From NCBI RefSeq assembly GCF_014203835.1, contig NZ_JACHJW010000001.1, positions 744,001-808,000 on the forward strand: 64,000 bases of DNA, read 5' to 3'. Shown piece after piece: positions 15,488 through 24,558 of this stretch. The number at the start of each line of letters is the position of its first letter. Within the stretch, counting starts at the first letter, position 1. The notes below the pieces were generated by a model, which was given only the letters and a program-made list of their open reading frames with translations, searched no databases and was not told where the DNA came from. The DNA is from Micromonospora polyrhachis (GTDB lineage Bacteria > Actinomycetota > Actinomycetes > Mycobacteriales > Micromonosporaceae). Position numbers and translations under genes: made by a program.

Positions 15488-16776
15488 GCCGGCCACCTCA
15501 TCTCCACCGTGGTTCCCTGTCCCGGCTCACTGTCGATCAGCACCGCGCCGCCGCTCTCGGTGATCCGGGCCGTGATCGACTCGCGTAGCCCGATCCCCCG
15601 CCGGACGGCGGCGACGTCGAATCCCGTACCCCGGTCGGCGACCGTGACCTGAAGCCGTGCCGGCGGTTCACCGGCCACGGCGACCGGCGACGGGCCGGTG
15701 ATGGTGACCCGGGCCGACTGCGTCCCACTGTGCTTGGCCACGTTGTTGAGCGCCTCCCGCACCGCCTCCGCCGCTGCGTCGGTCACCGTCGGGGGCAGGT
15801 CGTCCGGCACGTCCGCGATGTGTGTGTGCACCCGCAACCGGGACGTCGCCGGCTCCCGGCCGATGGCGGCGAGCGCCCCGACGAGACGCATCCCGGCGGT
15901 GGAGGCGGTGGTGGCGATCAGACCCCGCAGATAGTCCGCGTCGGCCGCCAGCCGCTGCCGTACCTGCGGATCCCCGGCGTCGAGGCTGCCTCGGGACAGC
16001 GCGCTCAACGTCGACAGCACCGTGTCGTGCAGGATCCGGTACTGCCGGGACCGTTCCACCTCCCGGACCGCATCCGCCTGGACCCGGGTCTGCGCCTCGG
16101 CGAGGGCTCGCTCGGCGGCGGCCGAACGGGCCGCAGCGTCCAACAGGGTGCGGGCGACGATCGCGCCGACCACCGGCACCCCGACCAGCATGGCCAGGTT
16201 GCCCAGGACGCTGGAGAGGACGATCGGCCCAAGCGCCAGGGTGGCGTGGACGCCGCCGAGGTAGGCGACACAGAGGACGAGGTGGCCTACCAGCGCCCGC
16301 GTCAGGGGCCAGGCCAACGCGATGCCGAGCGCCGCGCCGATGCCGACCGGGAGGGTCGGGTGGCTGAACCCCGTGCCGGCCCCGGGCGTGGTCACCCACC
16401 CGCCGACCAGCAGCGCCAGCACCGACACGCCCGCGTCTACCACGGCCAGCGTCGGGGTCAGGCCACGTTGGGCCCAGGCCAGGACGAGCACCACCACGAC
16501 CACCACCGCCGGTACGGCGTACGCCGCCCAGGCCGCTGCGACGGACCGGAGGCCAGCCGTTCCGCCGGTGGCGACGGCGATCGGCCAGGCGGCGAGTTGG
16601 GCGATCCGGACGCCGGTCAGGATCGCCAGCAGTGTCACTGTCAACCGCTGTGGGGCATCGGAACCCCCGTTCAGTGGGGTCCTCCGGACGTCCTGGCGGC
16701 CGGTCGACGGTACGGCGGTGACGGTGGCCATGGGATCAGCATGCCGAACCCGGTCACCGGGCCGGGTGTCGGCCAC
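15484..16776 (-). CDS. Sensor histidine kinase, HisKA_3 type
   Basis: Up to 430 residues. Five or six membrane segments fill residues 45-210. The dimerisation and phosphoacceptor helix has RQYRILHDTVLSTL with His250, the HDxxL form of NarX/DesK-type kinases. The ATPase domain shows the N-box ALNNVAKHS (near 342-350), DRGTGFD (381-387) and GIGLRES. There is no extracellular sensor domain, so the membrane helices probably sense the signal. The start is uncertain: GTG at 16776, or the ATG at 16731, which lacks a good ribosome-binding site. It overlaps the response regulator by 4 bp. Confidence 0.86.
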   Translation of the reverse strand: MADTRPGDRVRHADPMATVTAVPSTGRQDVRRTPLNGGSDAPQRLTVTLLAILTGVRIAQLAAWPIAVATGGTAGLRSVAAAWAAYAVPAVVVVVVLVLAWAQRGLTPTLAVVDAGVSVLALLVGGWVTTPGAGTGFSHPTLPVGIGAALGIALAWPLTRALVGHLVLCVAYLGGVHATLALGPIVLSSVLGNLAMLVGVPVVGAIVARTLLDAAARSAAAERALAEAQTRVQADAVREVERSRQYRILHDTVLSTLSALSRGSLDAGDPQVRQRLAADADYLRGLIATTASTAGMRLVGALAAIGREPATSRLRVHTHIADVPDDLPPTVTDAAAEAVREALNNVAKHSGTQSARVTITGPSPVAVAGEPPARLQVTVADRGTGFDVAAVRRGIGLRESITARITESGGAVLIDSEPGQGTTVEMRWPA

Positions 16777-16874
16777 TCTGCCGACAGCAGTTCTTCCGAC
16801 GTGCCGGACACTGTCGGCACCGGTCAGGATCCTCGCAGGACTTCACGTCGCCCCGCATCCGGGAGGATTGCCCC

Positions 16875-17705
16875 ATGAGTTCGATCCGCACCGCGTCCAG
16901 CCGATCCCGTCGACGTCTCCTGACGGCGTCCCTGGTCGCGGTCGCGCTCCTGAATGCCATTGCGGGCTGCGGAAACTCGACGGTTCCCGTACCCGGACCG
17001 GCAGCGTCGAGTCCCGCCTCGCCCGGCTCCACCGGTGGGGCTGCGCCGTCCCCGGCCGGGTCTGGCCAGCGGGTCGAGGTCGATGGCCGGACCGTCACCG
17101 CCGTGGCCCCGCGACTGACCTTTCCAGCCGGCAGCAAGGTCGATATGGCCTTCGGCGACGACACCTCCGCGACGGTGATCCTGGACCAGCCCGCACCGGA
17201 TCGGGTGCTGGCCCACTATCGCGCCGAGGCGCCCGCCCAGGGCTACACCATGGTCACCGACACCGGATCGACCCTGCACTTCCGGGGGTACGGCTGGGTG
17301 GTGCAGGTGATCACCACATCCGCCGATTCCACCATCACCTTCGGGCTCGACGAGCCGGATCCGGAGCCGGCGACCCCCGGTCAGCCGCCGGCGGACGTGG
17401 CGATGACCGGCCGGGAGTTGGGTGTCACCAACCTGCCGTTCAACTTCCGGTTTCCGCCCGGCACGCGACTTGCCAACGTCTCCGACCCGGTCGCCGGTGC
17501 CTCCTTCACCCTGGTCGCGCCCGACCCGCAGACGACGCTGGCCTTCTACCGGCAGTACCTGCCGACCGGGTTCTTCGACATCGTCGGTGACGAGACGGCC
17601 AACGGCACGACGGTCGTCAGGTTCCAGAAGGACGAGGGCGAGTGGACCGGCACCATCACGGTGACCGCCGACCAGGTCCGGATCACCACCCGGAAGCACC
17701 GCTGA
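16875..17705 (+). CDS. Secreted lipoprotein, unknown function
   Basis: 276 residues. A basic n-region (residues 1-14) and a hydrophobic core end in the lipobox IAGC (Cys about 32), so the protein is probably lipidated and anchored outside the membrane. After a Pro/Ser/Gly-rich linker (to about 65) come two copies of a similar domain (about 70-155 and 175-270). Each contains a GTRL/GSKV-like start, a VLAHYRAEAPAQGYTMV or TLAFYRQYLPTGFFDIV segment and a closing beta-rich part. The internal duplication is visible by eye. No catalytic residues are evident. It is divergent from the histidine kinase, so it might be a target of that system. Confidence 0.75.
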   Translation: MSSIRTASSRSRRRLLTASLVAVALLNAIAGCGNSTVPVPGPAASSPASPGSTGGAAPSPAGSGQRVEVDGRTVTAVAPRLTFPAGSKVDMAFGDDTSATVILDQPAPDRVLAHYRAEAPAQGYTMVTDTGSTLHFRGYGWVVQVITTSADSTITFGLDEPDPEPATPGQPPADVAMTGRELGVTNLPFNFRFPPGTRLANVSDPVAGASFTLVAPDPQTTLAFYRQYLPTGFFDIVGDETANGTTVVRFQKDEGEWTGTITVTADQVRITTRKHR

Positions 17706-17757
17706 GGAGGCGTCGGCCACGTCCGTATCCTTACGCCTCTACCGTGAGGGGGACTAC

Positions 17758-18615
17758 ATGCGACGGTCAGCGGCCGCATCGATAGTGATGTTCCTGGTGG
17801 CGGCGTCGCTGACGGTTGGCTGTGGACCGGAGTCGCCCAAATCGGCGTCGGCGTCGGCATCGTTCATCCCGACCGCTGGGGTCTGCCACAAGATAGCCAG
17901 GCAGGTCGAGCCATACGCGCCCATCAACTGCGCGGAGAGCCATGAGGTGGAAACGTTCCACGTCGGCGCGTTCGCTGGCGAAGATGCCTCACCCACGCGT
18001 CCGCCCACAGACGGCTCCCCCGTACGGCTACGCGCCTACGCCGCCTGCGACGTCCAGGCATCGTCCTTCGTCGGCGGCAACTGGCGGGAGGCCCGACTGC
18101 TGCTCCGGGTTGTCCTTCCGTCGACGGCTGCCTGGACCGCGGGGCAGCGTTGGTTTCGCTGTGACCTCAGCGAGGTCGGCGCGGCCTTTGATCCCCACCC
18201 GGTGCCACGGGCCGGCACCCTGGTTTCGGCACTGAGCACGCCTTCCTCACTGCGCCACAACTGCTATGTGGCAGGGCTGGAGGCAGGCCAACTGAGCCGC
18301 ATGTTTCCGATGAGCTGCACCGAACCGCACAACACGGAGTTCGCCGGGGTCTGGACCGCCCCGGCCGGGCCGTACGCGGAGTTGCCCGATGACGCCATGC
18401 TGGACGGTTGCCTGAGCAAGATCGCCGATTTCGCGGATCTGCCGAACGACGATGACATGGCTGCCCGCTCCGGTGCGCTCTACTTCCCTCCCGAGGAGAT
18501 ATCCTGGACGGCGGGCGATCGAGGTGTCCGCTGCTTCCTCTGGCTCGAAGAGCGCACGGTGAGCAAGTCCCTGAAGTCGGTCGGCGTGAAGGACTTCCCC
18601 ATCCCTCGAGACTGA
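17758..18615 (+). CDS. Lipoprotein of the septum-formation (Septum_form-like) family
   Basis: 285 residues, with a signal peptide ending in the lipobox LTVGC (Cys about 22). Two similar modules follow, each with CHK...INCAESHEVETFHVG or NCYVAG...MSCTEPHNTEFAGVW and a later WFRCDL or VRCFLW. The Cys pairs plus the C-x-E-x-H-x-x-E block are the pattern of actinobacterial septum-formation domain proteins, whose biochemical role is poorly known. GAGGGGG precedes the ATG. It lies 52 bp after the other lipoprotein gene and is followed by a long perfect hairpin, so the two form a short operon. Confidence 0.75.
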   Translation: MRRSAAASIVMFLVAASLTVGCGPESPKSASASASFIPTAGVCHKIARQVEPYAPINCAESHEVETFHVGAFAGEDASPTRPPTDGSPVRLRAYAACDVQASSFVGGNWREARLLLRVVLPSTAAWTAGQRWFRCDLSEVGAAFDPHPVPRAGTLVSALSTPSSLRHNCYVAGLEAGQLSRMFPMSCTEPHNTEFAGVWTAPAGPYAELPDDAMLDGCLSKIADFADLPNDDDMAARSGALYFPPEEISWTAGDRGVRCFLWLEERTVSKSLKSVGVKDFPIPRD

Positions 18616-18690
18616 TGTCGATCATGTGCTGCCCGGAAAACGATACGGGGATTCGGCGACGGTGATCGTCCAGCCCTTCAGTCGCCGCCG

Positions 18691-18747
18691 TCATTGGAAC
18701 GCCAGGTACGTCATCTGCGCCGGATGACGTACCTGGCGTTCCAATGA
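18691..18747. terminator. Perfect 24-25 bp hairpin after the lipoprotein operon
   Basis: Arms 18691-18714 and 18724-18747 are exact inverted complements, with a loop of about 7-9 nt at 18715-18723. It lies 75 bp after the stop. No U-tract. Most likely a strong intrinsic terminator isolating the collagenase region. Confidence 0.8.
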
Positions 18748-18945
18748 GCTGAGTGGGGCGGCACCACGGCACGTCTTCCTGGTCCGCCGACCATTCTCGA
18801 CGAACGTCAACCGAGCTCGACGTACGCCGATCATGCTCGACCGTGGTCGGCATACCTGCCGACTGACCACACCTCACTCCCAGCTGCCCCTACTTTCAGC
18901 AGCCGAACCATCACCGAATGAATCGATGATGAACAATTGTTTACA

Positions 18946-18976
18946 TGGCGTGTGATGTGTGCCATGGTACACGCCA
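18946..18976. promoter_or_regulatory. Inverted repeat in collagenase promoter region, possible operator
   Basis: TGGCGTGT at 18946-18953 and ACACGCCA at 18969-18976 are exact inverted repeats. Inside lies GTGCCATGGTACAC (18959-18972), which closely resembles GTGCCATGTAACAT in front of the hydroxyproline operon (24587-24600). The GntR/FCD regulator encoded between the two could bind both. This is inference. Confidence 0.4.
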
Positions 18977-19128
18977 CACCCCACAGCCATCGGGGCAATT
19001 CGATCGCCCACGGCTTCGGGAAACCACCTCCATTAAGGAACGGCCATGCCCCCGTGCAGCCTCCCCGACCCTGCTCCCACCTATCGGCCGCACCCCCACG
19101 CGACCGTCATCTCGCCCGGAGGCGACAG

Positions 19129-21684
19129 ATGAAGCACACACTCTCCGGCCGACTGGCCAGACTCGCGACCGTGACCCTCGTCCTGACGATGGGTCTGGCC
19201 CTACCGGGCCAGCCCGGCACGGCAGCCCCGATCGCCACGGCGGCACCGGCCGCCGGACCGGCACCGGTAGACGGGCCACCGCCGGTCGGCACCGAAGACA
19301 CCACCGGACACACCCAGAAGACGCCGCTGGCCGTACCGGACCGGGCGCCGCTCCCGTCGACCAAGGACCAACTGAGGCGGGACTACGACGACCCCACCAC
19401 CGCCCAGCGGCCGGCGCGACCCTCGACCACCGGACGGGCCACCACCGCGGCTGCCGCCTGCAACACCAGCGACTTCACCAGCCGGACCGGCACCGCCCTC
19501 GTACAGCAGATCGAGGCATCGACCACCGACTGCGTCAACACCCTGTTCAGCCTGACCGGCAGCGACGCGTACTACGCCTTCCGCGAGTCGCAGATGGCCA
19601 GCGTCGCGTACGGGCTAAGGGACAACGCCAGCAGCTACCCCGGCAACAACAGCACCAGCACCGCCCAGCTCGTGCTCTACCTGCGGGCCGGCTACTACGT
19701 GCACTGGTACTACCCGGAGACGGTCGGCACGTACGGCGGCACCCTGCAAACCGCCATCCGTTCCGGCCTGGACACCTTCTTCGCCAACAGCCGCTCCGGT
19801 GACGTGTCCGACGCCAACGGGGAAACCCTGGCCGAGGCGGTGACGCTCATCGACAGCGCCGAGGAGAACGCCCGCTACCTCTACGTCGTCAAGCGCCTGC
19901 TCAACGGCTACAACAGCTCGTACGACAACTCGTGGTGGATGCTCAACGCGGTCAACAACGTCTACATCGTGTTGTTCCGTGGCCACCAGGTCCCGACCTT
20001 CGTCACCACCGTCAAGGCCGATCCGAGCGTCATCGACACGCTCCACAACTTCGCCTCCGGTCACCGCGCCCTGCTCGGCACCGAACAGGGTTACCTGACC
20101 TCGAACGCCGGGCGGGAACTCGGCCGGTTCCTCCAGCACACCGACCTGCGGACGAAGGTCCGGCCGCAGGCCCGGGGCCTGCTGAACCTCAGCTCGATCA
20201 CCGGTCCGACCGCACCTCTCTGGGTGGGCGTCGCCGAGATGACCGACTACTACGACAAAACCAACTGCGCCTACTACGACACCTGCGACCTCCAGGCCCG
20301 GCTGGCCGCCACGGTCCTGCCGATCACCTACACGTGCAGCGCCAGCATCCGGATCCGGGCCCAGCAGATGACGTCGTCCGAGCTGAGCTGGGCGTGCAAC
20401 AGCATGCGCAACCAGGACGCCTACTTCCACTCGCTGGTGGCCGACAACGGTCCGGTCGCCAACGACCGGAACACGCTCTTGGAGGTCGTGGTCTTCGACT
20501 CCAGCACCGACTACCAGACGTACGCGGGTCCGATGTTCGGCATCGACACCAACAACGGCGGCATGTACCTCGAAGGTGACCCGGCGGCGGCCGGCAACCA
20601 GCCCCGGTTCATCGCGTACGAGGCGGAATGGGTGCGCCCGACGTTCGAGATCTGGAACCTGAACCACGAGTACACGCACTACCTCGACGGTCGGTTCAAC
20701 ATGTACGGCAACTTCACCGCCAACATCTCCACCCCCACCATCTGGTGGATCGAGGGCTTCGCCGAGTACGTCTCCTACTCGTACCGGAACCTCACCTACA
20801 CGGCGGCCATCACCGAGGCCGGCAAGCGCACCTACACCCTGCGGAGCCTCTTCGACACGACCTACAGCCACGACAGCACCCGGATCTACCGGTGGGGCTA
20901 CCTCGCCGTGCGATACATGATGCAGTCGCACCGGTCCGACCTGACCACCCTGCTGGGGTACTACCGGACCGGTAACTGGAACGCGGCACGGACCTTCCTG
21001 ACCAGTACCATCGGCAGCCGCTACGACAGCGACTGGAACGCCTGGCTCACCGCCTGCGCCACCGGCAACTGCGGCGGCGGCACCAACCCGCCCACCAACC
21101 AGGCCCCGGTGGCCGCGTTCACCGTCACGGCCAGCAACCTGACCGCCTCCTTCACCGACCGGTCCACCGACAGCGACGGCAGCGTCGTCGCCCGCTCCTG
21201 GAACTTCGGCGACGGCAGCAGCTCGACGGCGACCAACCCCGCGAAGACGTACGCCAACGTGGGGACGTACACCGTGACGTTGACCGTCACCGACGACAAG
21301 GGCGCCACCGGTACGACCACCCAGAGCGTCACCGTGGGTGGTAACACTCCGGTGGCCGAGTGCACCGGCAGCGACGTGCGGATGCTGGGCCGCAACTGCC
21401 AGCGCAGTGGGCTCGCGGCGACCAGCGGCAACTACTACTACCTCTACCTCGACGTCCCGGCCGGCACCACCACCCTGCGGATCACCGCCTCGGGTGGTAC
21501 CGGTGACGCGGATCTGTACTACAACCGCAGCACCTGGGCCACCACCTCGGCCTACGACAACCGGTCGGTCAACACCGGCAACGGCGAGACCCTGACCATC
21601 ACCAACCCACCGGCCGGCTACCACTTCATCAGCCTGTACGCCACGCAGGGCTTCACCGGCGTGACGGTGAAGACCGAATACTGA
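19129..21684 (+). CDS. Secreted microbial collagenase (peptidase family M9) with PKD and PPC domains
   Basis: 851 residues from an ATG with GGAGG 6 bp upstream. A signal peptide (about 1-33) and a Pro/Ala/Thr-rich propeptide lead to the M9 activator region (about 105-400) and the zinc metalloprotease domain. The zinc motif is HEYTH (His513, Glu514, His517), the third ligand is probably Glu542 in WWIEGFAEY, and YLDGRFNMYGNF lies between. A PKD domain (about 655-735, SWNFGDG and YANVGTYTVTLTVTD) and a pre-peptidase C-terminal domain (about 765-851) follow; in clostridial and Vibrio enzymes these bind collagen. It should cleave native collagen outside the cell. The nearby hydroxyproline catabolic operon uses the main breakdown product. 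Confidence 0.93.
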   Translation: MKHTLSGRLARLATVTLVLTMGLALPGQPGTAAPIATAAPAAGPAPVDGPPPVGTEDTTGHTQKTPLAVPDRAPLPSTKDQLRRDYDDPTTAQRPARPSTTGRATTAAAACNTSDFTSRTGTALVQQIEASTTDCVNTLFSLTGSDAYYAFRESQMASVAYGLRDNASSYPGNNSTSTAQLVLYLRAGYYVHWYYPETVGTYGGTLQTAIRSGLDTFFANSRSGDVSDANGETLAEAVTLIDSAEENARYLYVVKRLLNGYNSSYDNSWWMLNAVNNVYIVLFRGHQVPTFVTTVKADPSVIDTLHNFASGHRALLGTEQGYLTSNAGRELGRFLQHTDLRTKVRPQARGLLNLSSITGPTAPLWVGVAEMTDYYDKTNCAYYDTCDLQARLAATVLPITYTCSASIRIRAQQMTSSELSWACNSMRNQDAYFHSLVADNGPVANDRNTLLEVVVFDSSTDYQTYAGPMFGIDTNNGGMYLEGDPAAAGNQPRFIAYEAEWVRPTFEIWNLNHEYTHYLDGRFNMYGNFTANISTPTIWWIEGFAEYVSYSYRNLTYTAAITEAGKRTYTLRSLFDTTYSHDSTRIYRWGYLAVRYMMQSHRSDLTTLLGYYRTGNWNAARTFLTSTIGSRYDSDWNAWLTACATGNCGGGTNPPTNQAPVAAFTVTASNLTASFTDRSTDSDGSVVARSWNFGDGSSSTATNPAKTYANVGTYTVTLTVTDDKGATGTTTQSVTVGGNTPVAECTGSDVRMLGRNCQRSGLAATSGNYYYLYLDVPAGTTTLRITASGGTGDADLYYNRSTWATTSAYDNRSVNTGNGETLTITNPPAGYHFISLYATQGFTGVTVKTEY

Positions 21685-21833
21685 TCCCCCACCCTCCCGG
21701 GCGGGTGTCGACGACGTAGTGGTCACGTCGATGCCCGCCCGGGCCTACCTACGGCGGACCACCTGCCCGCCTCTCCCGCACACACGCTGCGAGAACCGTG
21801 CCGGCCGGTGCGGCGTACGGCAGGATCGGCAAC

Positions 21834-22502
21834 ATGGACCCCGCGCCCGCCGGCCGACCACGAAGGTCGACGGATCCACCCGCCGGCCGACCACCAAGGT
21901 CGACGGATCCACCCGCCGGCCGACCACGAAGGTCGACGGATCCACCCGCCGGCTACCCGCCCCGCCCGAGCCGGGCGGAGTTGGCGGCAGCGGTGGACCT
22001 GGTCCTGCCGGACGTCATCGCCTCCGGACTGGCAGTCCTCTTCTGTGGCATCAACCCGGGGCTCTACTCGGCCGCCACGGGCTGCCACTTCGCCCGGCCG
22101 GGTAACCGGTTCTGGCCCGCCCTGCACCGCGGCGGGTTCACGCCACGCCAGTTGGGGCCGGTCGAGCAGTACGAACTGCTTGGCCACCGGCTGGGCATCA
22201 CCAACCTGGCACCCCGGGCGACCGCCCGAGCCGAGGAGCTGACCCGACCGGAGCTGCTCGCCGGGGCGACCATGCTGGCGGCGAAGGCCCGCCGGTACCA
22301 ACCGGAGTGGGTGGCGGTACTCGGAATCACCGCCTACCGGATCGGCTTCGCACAACCGCACGCCGGATTCGGTCCGCAGCCGGAGTCGCTCGGCCCGGCG
22401 AGGATCTGGGTACTGCCGAACCCCAGCGGCCTGAACGCGCACTACACAGCCGAGAGTCTCGGTGCCGCCTTCGCGGAACTGCGGGCAACCGCGCTCAGGT
22501 GA
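21834..22502 (+). CDS. mug: G/U mismatch-specific DNA glycosylase, Mug family
   Basis: About 222 residues. The glycosylase domain (about 45-222) shows LFCGINPG (active-site motif with Asn), GNRFWPALHRGGFTP, GITNLAPRATARAEEL and WVLPNPSGLNAHYT, all typical of Mug/TDG-type uracil and ethenocytosine glycosylases in base excision repair. The first 40 or so residues are unusual: three copies of an 11-residue repeat (RRSTDPPAGRP-type) encoded by exact or near-exact 33-bp tandem repeats at 21848-21946. The family normally starts close to the catalytic domain, so this is an added disordered tail. It sits between the collagenase and the GntR gene, with no obvious functional link. Confidence 0.9.
   Translation: MDPAPAGRPRRSTDPPAGRPPRSTDPPAGRPRRSTDPPAGYPPRPSRAELAAAVDLVLPDVIASGLAVLFCGINPGLYSAATGCHFARPGNRFWPALHRGGFTPRQLGPVEQYELLGHRLGITNLAPRATARAEELTRPELLAGATMLAAKARRYQPEWVAVLGITAYRIGFAQPHAGFGPQPESLGPARIWVLPNPSGLNAHYTAESLGAAFAELRATALR
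21848..21953. repeat. 33-bp tandem repeat, three copies, inside mug
   Basis: Units 21848-21880, 21881-21913 and 21914-21946 differ by at most one base, and a partial unit follows. The unit length keeps the frame and codes for an 11-residue Pro-rich repeat. Confidence 0.95.
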
Positions 22503-22602
22503 CCAACCGGCTTCGGCCGAGCCGATCGACGCGCTGTGGCCGGACCCGGGTTGGCGGGCCGGTGTCCGATAGGCTGAGCGGGCTGACGAGAGCCGGGGTG
22601 GT

Positions 22603-23343
22603 GTGGGCGTGACGGCCGAATGGCGGACGGGTGATGCCACCACGGGCAGCACCGGAGGGAACCTGGGACTGGCGACCCTCGGCGGGCGGCAGAGCCTCCG
22701 GGAAGAGGTGGCGCAGGCGCTGCGTGCGGCCATCGTCGCCGGGCAACTACGACCCGGGACCATCTACTCGGCACCCACCCTGGCCGGACAGTTCGGGGTC
22801 TCCCCCACCCCGGTCCGGGAGGCGATCCTCGATCTGGCCAAGGAAGGGCTGGTCACGATCGCCAAGAACAAGGGGTTCCGGATCAGCTCACTTTCCGACG
22901 AGGAGCTGGACGAGATAACCGAGATCCGGGAGCTGCTGGAGATCCCGGTGGTCGCCAAGCAGGTCGGCCGGCTCTCCGCCGAACAGTTGAAGCGGCTCCG
23001 GGCGCTGGCGGACTCGGTGGTGGCCGCTGCGAGCCGCGGTGACATGGTCGGCTACATCGAGGCGGACACCGCGTTCCATCTGACTCTGCTCAGCTCGGCC
23101 GGCAACCGGCGGCTGGTGGACATGATCGCCCACCTGCGCAACCGCACCCGGCTGTACGGGCTGGACGCGCTGGTCAAGAGCGGCCAGCTGGTCGCCTCCG
23201 CCGATGAGCACGTGCAACTCGTCGAGCTGCTGGAGACGGGCAACCGCGAGGCGGTCACCGACCTGATGCGTCGCCACCTGCGACACGTACGCGGCATCTG
23301 GGCCAACCGCCCGGAGTCGGAACACGGCGAGACGCGGGGCTGA
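22603..23343 (+). CDS. GntR-family transcriptional regulator, FadR/FCD subfamily
   Basis: About 246 residues from GTG at 22603 (GTG at 22609 is an alternative). The winged helix spans about 31-90, with GQLRPGTIYSAPTLAGQFGVSPTPVREAILDL as the typical GntR recognition region. The all-helical FCD ligand domain spans about 98-225 and has Asp155 and His159 (EADTAFHLTLL), plus later His residues that usually bind a metal and a carboxylate effector. It lies between the collagenase and the hydroxyproline operon, both on the same strand. GntR/FCD proteins often control amino- and sugar-acid catabolism, so control of these genes by a hydroxyproline-pathway metabolite is a reasonable inference. Nothing in the sequence shows activator or repressor mode. 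Confidence 0.9.
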   Translation: MGVTAEWRTGDATTGSTGGNLGLATLGGRQSLREEVAQALRAAIVAGQLRPGTIYSAPTLAGQFGVSPTPVREAILDLAKEGLVTIAKNKGFRISSLSDEELDEITEIRELLEIPVVAKQVGRLSAEQLKRLRALADSVVAAASRGDMVGYIEADTAFHLTLLSSAGNRRLVDMIAHLRNRTRLYGLDALVKSGQLVASADEHVQLVELLETGNREAVTDLMRRHLRHVRGIWANRPESEHGETRG

Positions 23344-23876
23344 CGTCCATACCGCCGCAGCTGTGACGGCGGATCCACTCCGGCCGGCACCACATCGAGC
23401 GGGCACAGTTCGAACAAGTCAGCCGACCGCTCGTACGGATGTCCGCTGGTTGTTCCCAGGCGACGGTCTGGAATGCTTCGCCCATGCCTTCCTACCCGCC
23501 TAACTTCGCCGACCAGGTCGTCGCACCGCCAGCCCGTGCCCAGTTCGAGGCGTTCCTCGATGACGACGACACGATCGCCACCATCCAGCACGCACACCGC
23601 GAAGCCTGCGAAGCATCACGCCATGCGACGTCATCCCCGGGTTTGGATGACATCCTGTCCGGCTGACGAGCGAGTGGGCATCTCTCGCCCGCTTTTCCCT
23701 GGTCGACGAGTTCTACTACGGAAGTCCTGTGATCCGCCACGACGCCCTGGCCGCCGGTGGGCTGGACAAGGCGTTCTCCGTAACCGAGTTCAGCAAGTAG
23801 GCCACCGGCGGCGCCGAATGCGGCCGCGTGCGTCACGCGATACATCGAGTGGCTACTGGCGCGAGCCGTCGCTCGG
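23344..23876. other. Region of gene debris
   Basis: About 530 bp. It holds one open frame of 60 codons (23484-23666, product starting MPSYPPNFADQVV) that I do not recognise and cannot confirm. It is followed by a gene-like stretch without a start (23698-23800) and a possible hairpin with TTTT near 23668-23695. It looks like remains of one or two older genes. Confidence 0.45.
23698..23800 (+). pseudogene. Fragment of a lost coding sequence
   Basis: Reads LVDEFYYGSPVIRHDALAAGG then LDKAFSVTEFSK and a stop, with coding-like composition but no start codon and no continuation upstream in frame. It resembles the C-terminal end of a protein whose front part is missing. The family is not recognised. 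Confidence 0.3.
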
Positions 23877-24329
23877 TCACCCGCCCGTGGTAACACCCCG
23901 TTCGGCAGGACTGGCGTGTGCCGCGATCAGGCGCCATCCCCTGTCCCCGTCCAGGATCCACGTACGCGTGTAACGCACCCGGGCGAGGAACGGCTCGCCG
24001 GCCAGGGTTCCTTCCAGCGTGCCGAGGAACCAGGTCACCCCGGTGCCGCCGACCACGAGCACCGACAGGTCCTCCTCTTCCACCCGGGTCATCGACTGCT
24101 GGCCGGATCGGTGCACATGTAGGTCGTCCTGTTTGGAGTACAAACCGCCGTCAGGGCCCGTGAACACGAGCCGGTCGTCAATCAACCGATCCAACGCCTC
24201 GACATCAGAGCCCAGCTGAGCCCGTTGTAAACGCCGCTCGGCAGCGCGCAGCGCCTCCACTTCGGCGAGACCTGTGCCGCCAGTTCCGGAGCCGAGAGCA
24301 TCGTCCGACGGCTGACCCACGCGAGACAT
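23877..24329 (-). CDS. SnoaL/NTF2-like (DUF4440-type) protein
   Basis: About 150 residues from the ATG at 24329, which has AAGGGG upstream; the frame also allows a start at 24371. The segment LRAAERRLQRAQLGSDVEALDRLIDDRLVFTGPDGGLYSKQDDLHVHRSG, followed by beta strands ending in YTRTWILDGDRGWRLIAAHAS, is the pattern of the NTF2-like alpha+beta barrel (nuclear transport factor 2 family, DUF4440). Members range from small enzymes to binding proteins, and the present function cannot be told. It stands alone, convergent to the debris region and divergent from the hydroxyproline operon. Confidence 0.75.
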   Translation of the reverse strand: MSRVGQPSDDALGSGTGGTGLAEVEALRAAERRLQRAQLGSDVEALDRLIDDRLVFTGPDGGLYSKQDDLHVHRSGQQSMTRVEEEDLSVLVVGGTGVTWFLGTLEGTLAGEPFLARVRYTRTWILDGDRGWRLIAAHASPAERGVTTGG

Positions 24330-24558
24330 CGACCGACCCCTTACCCTGCTGTTTGAGGAATGCTCAACCATCCTGTCACACGCCGATCATGCGTGATGCC
24401 GGCCGCCAGGAGTGCTTGATCAGATGCGCACTCATGCCACCGAGCACACCGAGACAGGTCACCCTACAAGCTACGCGGCGTAACGACTCCGGCGACGACT
24501 GCGACGGGCGCGATCGGACCGCACCTGACACCCCCGCCCACGCGGTCATCCACGAGTG

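Larger units (their letters stand above)
18616..19128. other. Intergenic region before the collagenase gene
   Basis: About 510 bp with no gene. It holds the perfect hairpin at 18691-18747, an AT-richer patch near 18910-18945, an inverted repeat at 18946-18976 that may be an operator, and the ribosome-binding site GGAGG just before the ATG at 19129. Confidence 0.6.

Noticed and set aside
19615-21726. 703-codon minus-strand frame opposite the collagenase
   Set aside because: Val/Gly/Arg-rich mirror of a highly GC3-biased gene with no domain.
21745-21945. Minus-strand frame with a VVGRRVDPST-type repeat
   Set aside because: It exists only because the 33-bp repeat in mug lacks stops on either strand.
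21848-21953. Possible CRISPR array
   Set aside because: The repeats are directly adjacent, without unique spacers, and lie in frame in a gene.
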